Shown piece after piece: positions 5,655-7,859 of a DNA stretch of 7,859 bases. Source of the stretch: an uncultured Clostridia bacterium (GTDB lineage Bacteria > Bacillota > Clostridia > Christensenellales > UBA1242); NCBI GenBank assembly GCA_946610635.1, contig CAMOCI010000028.1, positions 1 to 7,859 of the forward strand. Direction: 5' to 3'. Position numbers and translations under genes: made by a program. A model generated the notes under the pieces. The model saw nothing but the letters and a program-made list of their open reading frames with translations, ran no database searches and was not told the origin of the DNA. How positions within the stretch are numbered: position 1 is the stretch's first letter; every line of letters begins with the position of its first letter.

Positions 5655-7097
5655 TTATTTAAAAAACTTATTTCTGCGTTCTCGCATTAGACGTTTACTT
5701 AAATTATTTTTAAAGTTTAAAAGCACAGACTCGGGTTCTTTTTTCTCTGAAAAGTTATCTAAACTCATAATGTAATAACGTAATTCATCTAGTGCGTGGT
5801 CATCTCTTTTGATGGGCACATCATCATCTCCCCAAAAATAAGCCTTAATCTCTCTAATCATATTTGGACAATTTTTAAACACAAAAAGTTTTCTAATGCC
5901 ATTTGCATCTTTTATGTACTGTTTTACTTTTTGAATGCCCGGCAAAAGTTCTTTATTAACTTTTGGATTTGTTTTTATGTTATTTTCAAAAAATAAATCT
6001 ACAACACTTTTTTGGCTAGCAAGAGTTTTTTGCAAACCTGCGCTATCAATTAGTGCGCATAGTTTACCATCATAATCTGTTTGCCAACCTAAACGGTTTG
6101 CAATTTTCCAAATTGCTTTAGAATGCTCTTCTATCGTTAAATTTTCTGCAAAATGTTCAGCAATCACAAATACATTTCCATCATTATCTCGTGCGTAAAA
6201 ATGACAACTCAATGCATTTCTGAAACCAGGATCTATACTAATCATATCAAAGTTTTCTTTGGGTATATCAAACGGCTCAACAATGTTTTCATCACTAAAA
6301 TTCGAATATACCATTCCGCCTGAAAATGTAAAATTACCATTGCATCTAGCATCAATTTCATCTTCACTCATCTGGCTCATTAGTTTTGTTATTTCTTTTT
6401 GGTCTAAAAATGGATTATCTTTCCAAGAAATGTTTTCACACCACACTTCGTTATCATTTTTATCATTTAAATATATTTCGTTGTAAACCCACGTTAAGCC
6501 TTTTAATGGCGTCATTGTTCCAAAAAGCTCCCCACATCTATCAAGAACTCTCATTTTGCATTCTAAATAAATATCATAAGGCGGCTCTTCATCAAACCAC
6601 ACAAAGTCTAAACTTGTACCCTGAAATTTTTCTCTACCTTGGTCACAACTTTTAAAACCCAATATAGAAATTCCACCAAAAACATTTTTAATATAAATTT
6701 TATCAATGACACCACTAGATGGATTCTCTTTTTTGCCAGAAAGCATAACAATATCTGCTATCCAACTTTTAGGTAAATATGATAAAATTTTACTTTGTGC
6801 AACATCTCTTTGTACTTGAGTAGAAAGTGAAACCGCCCACCCGCAAACATCTTTTTTATTTTTTTTATATGGGTGATTACCACGAAGAAGCCAGATTGTT
6901 TCTACTGCTCCGCACTCTGTTTTACCTGTTCTGTTACCACCAAAAACCCATCTGTTTTTCTTGTTACATTTGTGAAATTTTAATTGTTTTTGATGAACTT
7001 TTTGACCACTATTGTAAGATAAAAGTTTGCTATTAAATCTTTCTCTTATAAATTTTGTTAAACAGATTATTTTATTCTTTTGTCCATTTGAAATCAT
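5655..7097 (-). CDS. terL: Terminase large subunit (packaging ATPase and nuclease)
   Basis: This 480-residue motor protein would cut concatemeric phage DNA and drive it into the procapsid. The N-terminal ATPase has Walker A GGNRTGKT (53-60), a Walker B with FVWFDEE (165-171, Asp169 then catalytic Glu170) and a coupling motif GTMTP (193-197). The C-terminal RNase H-like nuclease shows MISIDPG (285-291, Asp289), ALIDSAG (348-354, Asp351) and DDHALDELRYY (432-442), which supply the acidic metal-binding residues. All expected motifs are present and the length is normal for the family, so the enzyme should be active. The start is the ATG at 7097 because GAGGT stands just upstream. A TTG 24 bases further upstream keeps the frame open but has no ribosome site. 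No small terminase precedes the gene; a divergent secreted-protein gene does. A 26-base inverted repeat lies just before its ribosome site. Confidence 0.95.
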   Translation of the reverse strand: MISNGQKNKIICLTKFIRERFNSKLLSYNSGQKVHQKQLKFHKCNKKNRWVFGGNRTGKTECGAVETIWLLRGNHPYKKNKKDVCGWAVSLSTQVQRDVAQSKILSYLPKSWIADIVMLSGKKENPSSGVIDKIYIKNVFGGISILGFKSCDQGREKFQGTSLDFVWFDEEPPYDIYLECKMRVLDRCGELFGTMTPLKGLTWVYNEIYLNDKNDNEVWCENISWKDNPFLDQKEITKLMSQMSEDEIDARCNGNFTFSGGMVYSNFSDENIVEPFDIPKENFDMISIDPGFRNALSCHFYARDNDGNVFVIAEHFAENLTIEEHSKAIWKIANRLGWQTDYDGKLCALIDSAGLQKTLASQKSVVDLFFENNIKTNPKVNKELLPGIQKVKQYIKDANGIRKLFVFKNCPNMIREIKAYFWGDDDVPIKRDDHALDELRYYIMSLDNFSEKKEPESVLLNFKNNLSKRLMRERRNKFFK

Positions 7098-7109
7098 TTT
7101 TACCTCAAA

Positions 7110-7135
7110 AAAAGTCAGCAAAATTGATGACTTTT
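7110..7135. repeat. Inverted repeat in the divergent interval, next to the terL ribosome site
   Basis: AAAAGTCA (7110-7117) and TGACTTTT (7128-7135) form a perfect 8-base inverted repeat with a 10-base spacer. In minus-strand RNA it is a hairpin followed by six U, ending three bases before the terL ribosome site GAGGTA (7106-7101). As DNA its right arm overlaps the candidate -35 box of the plus-strand gene. It could be an operator for the divergent pair or a leader hairpin or attenuator for terL. Confidence 0.45.
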
Positions 7136-7152
7136 GTGTAATTTTTTATAAA
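7124..7152 (+). promoter_or_regulatory. Candidate promoter for the plus-strand secreted-protein gene
   Basis: TTGATG (7124-7129) and TATAAA (7147-7152) are separated by 17 bases, matching the sigma-A consensus at 4 and 5 of 6 positions. Transcription would begin near 7159 and leave a leader of about 84 bases with no clear ribosome site before the ATG at 7243. The remaining interval to 7242 is almost pure A/T. It includes a palindromic TATAATTATA (7200-7209) without a partner -35 box on either strand. Confidence 0.42.
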
Positions 7153-7242
7153 ATTTATAATTTTACATAAAACATATAAATTTGTTTATATTTTTAAAAT
7201 ATAATTATAAGTAAAAGTAAAATGTGAATAATATATTGTAGT

Positions 7243-7859
7243 ATGAAAAAACTGCTAACAATTTGTGCCACTTTGCTATTTGTGCTAATCAGCATTTTTG
7301 TTGTAAAAAACACACAAACAATGCACGCAAGCACAGATACTTTTACAAGTGGATATGCCAAAATTGTATGTAACGATTGCTATATTTTAAGTAAGCCACA
7401 AAATGTTTGCGGAATTTTTTTGATTGAACAAAGCTATTATGTAAAAGTTATAGAAGTATATGACGATGTATATTTTAAAGTGCAATATTTAGAATTTGAA
7501 GGTTATGTAGAGAAAAGTAAAGTTCAGTTTGTAGAAGAATTCCCCAAAGAACCATTTCTGGTTGGCATAACTTTTGATATATATGACCTTGGCAATGTTT
7601 GTTTAAGAAGCACACCAGAAACCATTGATAATGATAGCAATATCTTATGCACCATTAAAAAGTCGTGTAAAGATATAACTTATTACGGCAAATGCAAAGG
7701 TGAAGAAGCAATTGATGGTCTTGGCAATGTTTGGTATTATTGCGGATATGAAGATGAGCAAGGCAATTTGTTTAAGGGTTATATCTATGCACCGCTCACC
7801 AGAAATTTAAGTGCAATTACAAGTTCTAACGAAAGTTTAACACTCGTTAATGTAGAAAA
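7243..7859 (+). CDS. Secreted protein with two SH3-like segments, C-terminus cut by window edge
   Basis: An open frame of 205 codons plus two bases runs to the right edge. The N-terminus MKKLLTICATLLFVLISIFV is a lysine start plus a hydrophobic core, with a likely signal-peptidase site after Met-His-Ala (27-29); an uncleaved anchor is also possible. Two segments then resemble bacterial SH3 domains. The first (about 36-98) contains GYAKIVCNDCYILSKP, a VKVIEV strand and FEGYVEKSKV. The second (about 107-187) contains NVCLRSTPE, then WYYCGY and KGYIYAPL. The sequence 'LRSTPE ... W ... GYIY' is the familiar SH3b pattern, where such domains bind cell-wall material. Eight cysteines follow the signal region, including CNDC (43-46), suggesting disulfides or metal binding. 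It runs opposite to the phage genes and has no obvious ribosome site. It may be a host gene beyond a prophage boundary or a phage-carried cargo gene. No catalytic domain is visible in the part seen. Confidence 0.68.
   Translation, partial: MKKLLTICATLLFVLISIFVVKNTQTMHASTDTFTSGYAKIVCNDCYILSKPQNVCGIFLIEQSYYVKVIEVYDDVYFKVQYLEFEGYVEKSKVQFVEEFPKEPFLVGITFDIYDLGNVCLRSTPETIDNDSNILCTIKKSCKDITYYGKCKGEEAIDGLGNVWYYCGYEDEQGNLFKGYIYAPLTRNLSAITSSNESLTLVNVE

Noticed and set aside
5796..7036. Several plus-strand open frames opposite terL
   Set aside because: They are shadows of the terminase gene, with aromatic and Leu/Phe-rich composition and no support.
7095..7121. Upstream TTG start for terL giving eight extra residues
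   Set aside because: No ribosome site precedes the TTG, its codons overlap the inverted repeat, and GAGGT sits just before the ATG at 7097.
7200..7209. TATAATTATA as a -10 box for either divergent gene
   Set aside because: It matches perfectly as a -10 box in both directions but neither strand has an acceptable -35 box at 16-18 bases, and such matches are expected in this AT-rich stretch.
1..7859. Stop-codon reassignment as in some gut phages
   Set aside because: TAA, TAG and TGA each terminate a gene at a sensible position, often overlapping the next start, and no gene reads through an internal stop.

Overview
The window is AT-rich DNA (about 30% G+C by eye) carrying the head-morphogenesis module of a tailed phage or prophage on the minus strand. 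Short overlapping genes, purine-rich Shine-Dalgarno sites (AAGGAG, AGGAGG) and protein style suggest a low-GC Bacillota (Clostridia-like) host, but no marker gene fixes the lineage. Reading leftward from position 7097 the order is: terminase large subunit, a small-terminase-like protein, a zinc-ribbon miniprotein, portal, scaffold, major capsid protein, a conserved-looking 92-residue protein, and a probable head-tail adaptor that runs off the left edge. Apart from the terminase arrangement, this is the gene order of P22-like (podovirus-type) head modules. No integrase, repressor, lysis, tail-fibre, tRNA or CRISPR sequence is present.

The right edge (7243 onward) holds a divergent plus-strand gene for a secreted protein with two SH3-like stretches, also cut by the window. 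It looks like host envelope biology or a phage-carried cargo gene rather than a head gene. The 145-base AT-rich divergent interval (7098-7242) may therefore be a module or prophage boundary, although no attachment site is visible.

The genes fit one assembly pathway. TerL (ATPase plus nuclease) and the TerS-like partner would package DNA through the portal. The scaffold would guide assembly of the HK97-fold capsid protein into a procapsid, and the adaptor would close the portal after filling. The portal, zinc-ribbon and adaptor genes overlap their upstream neighbours and are probably translationally coupled. The scaffold-capsid pair has its own candidate sigma-A-type promoter in the 153-base gap after the portal.

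The least ordinary features are: (1) a near-perfect hairpin placed exactly between a strong Shine-Dalgarno site and the start codon of the 92-residue gene, which would restore normal spacing when folded; (2) a small terminase that appears to lack its N-terminal DNA-binding domain and lies downstream, not upstream, of TerL, next to a zinc-ribbon protein; (3) a five-codon leader frame occupying the best initiation site of that TerS-like gene; (4) a long Glu/Thr/Ser linker inserted in the adaptor. No gene-free stretch exceeds about 185 bases.
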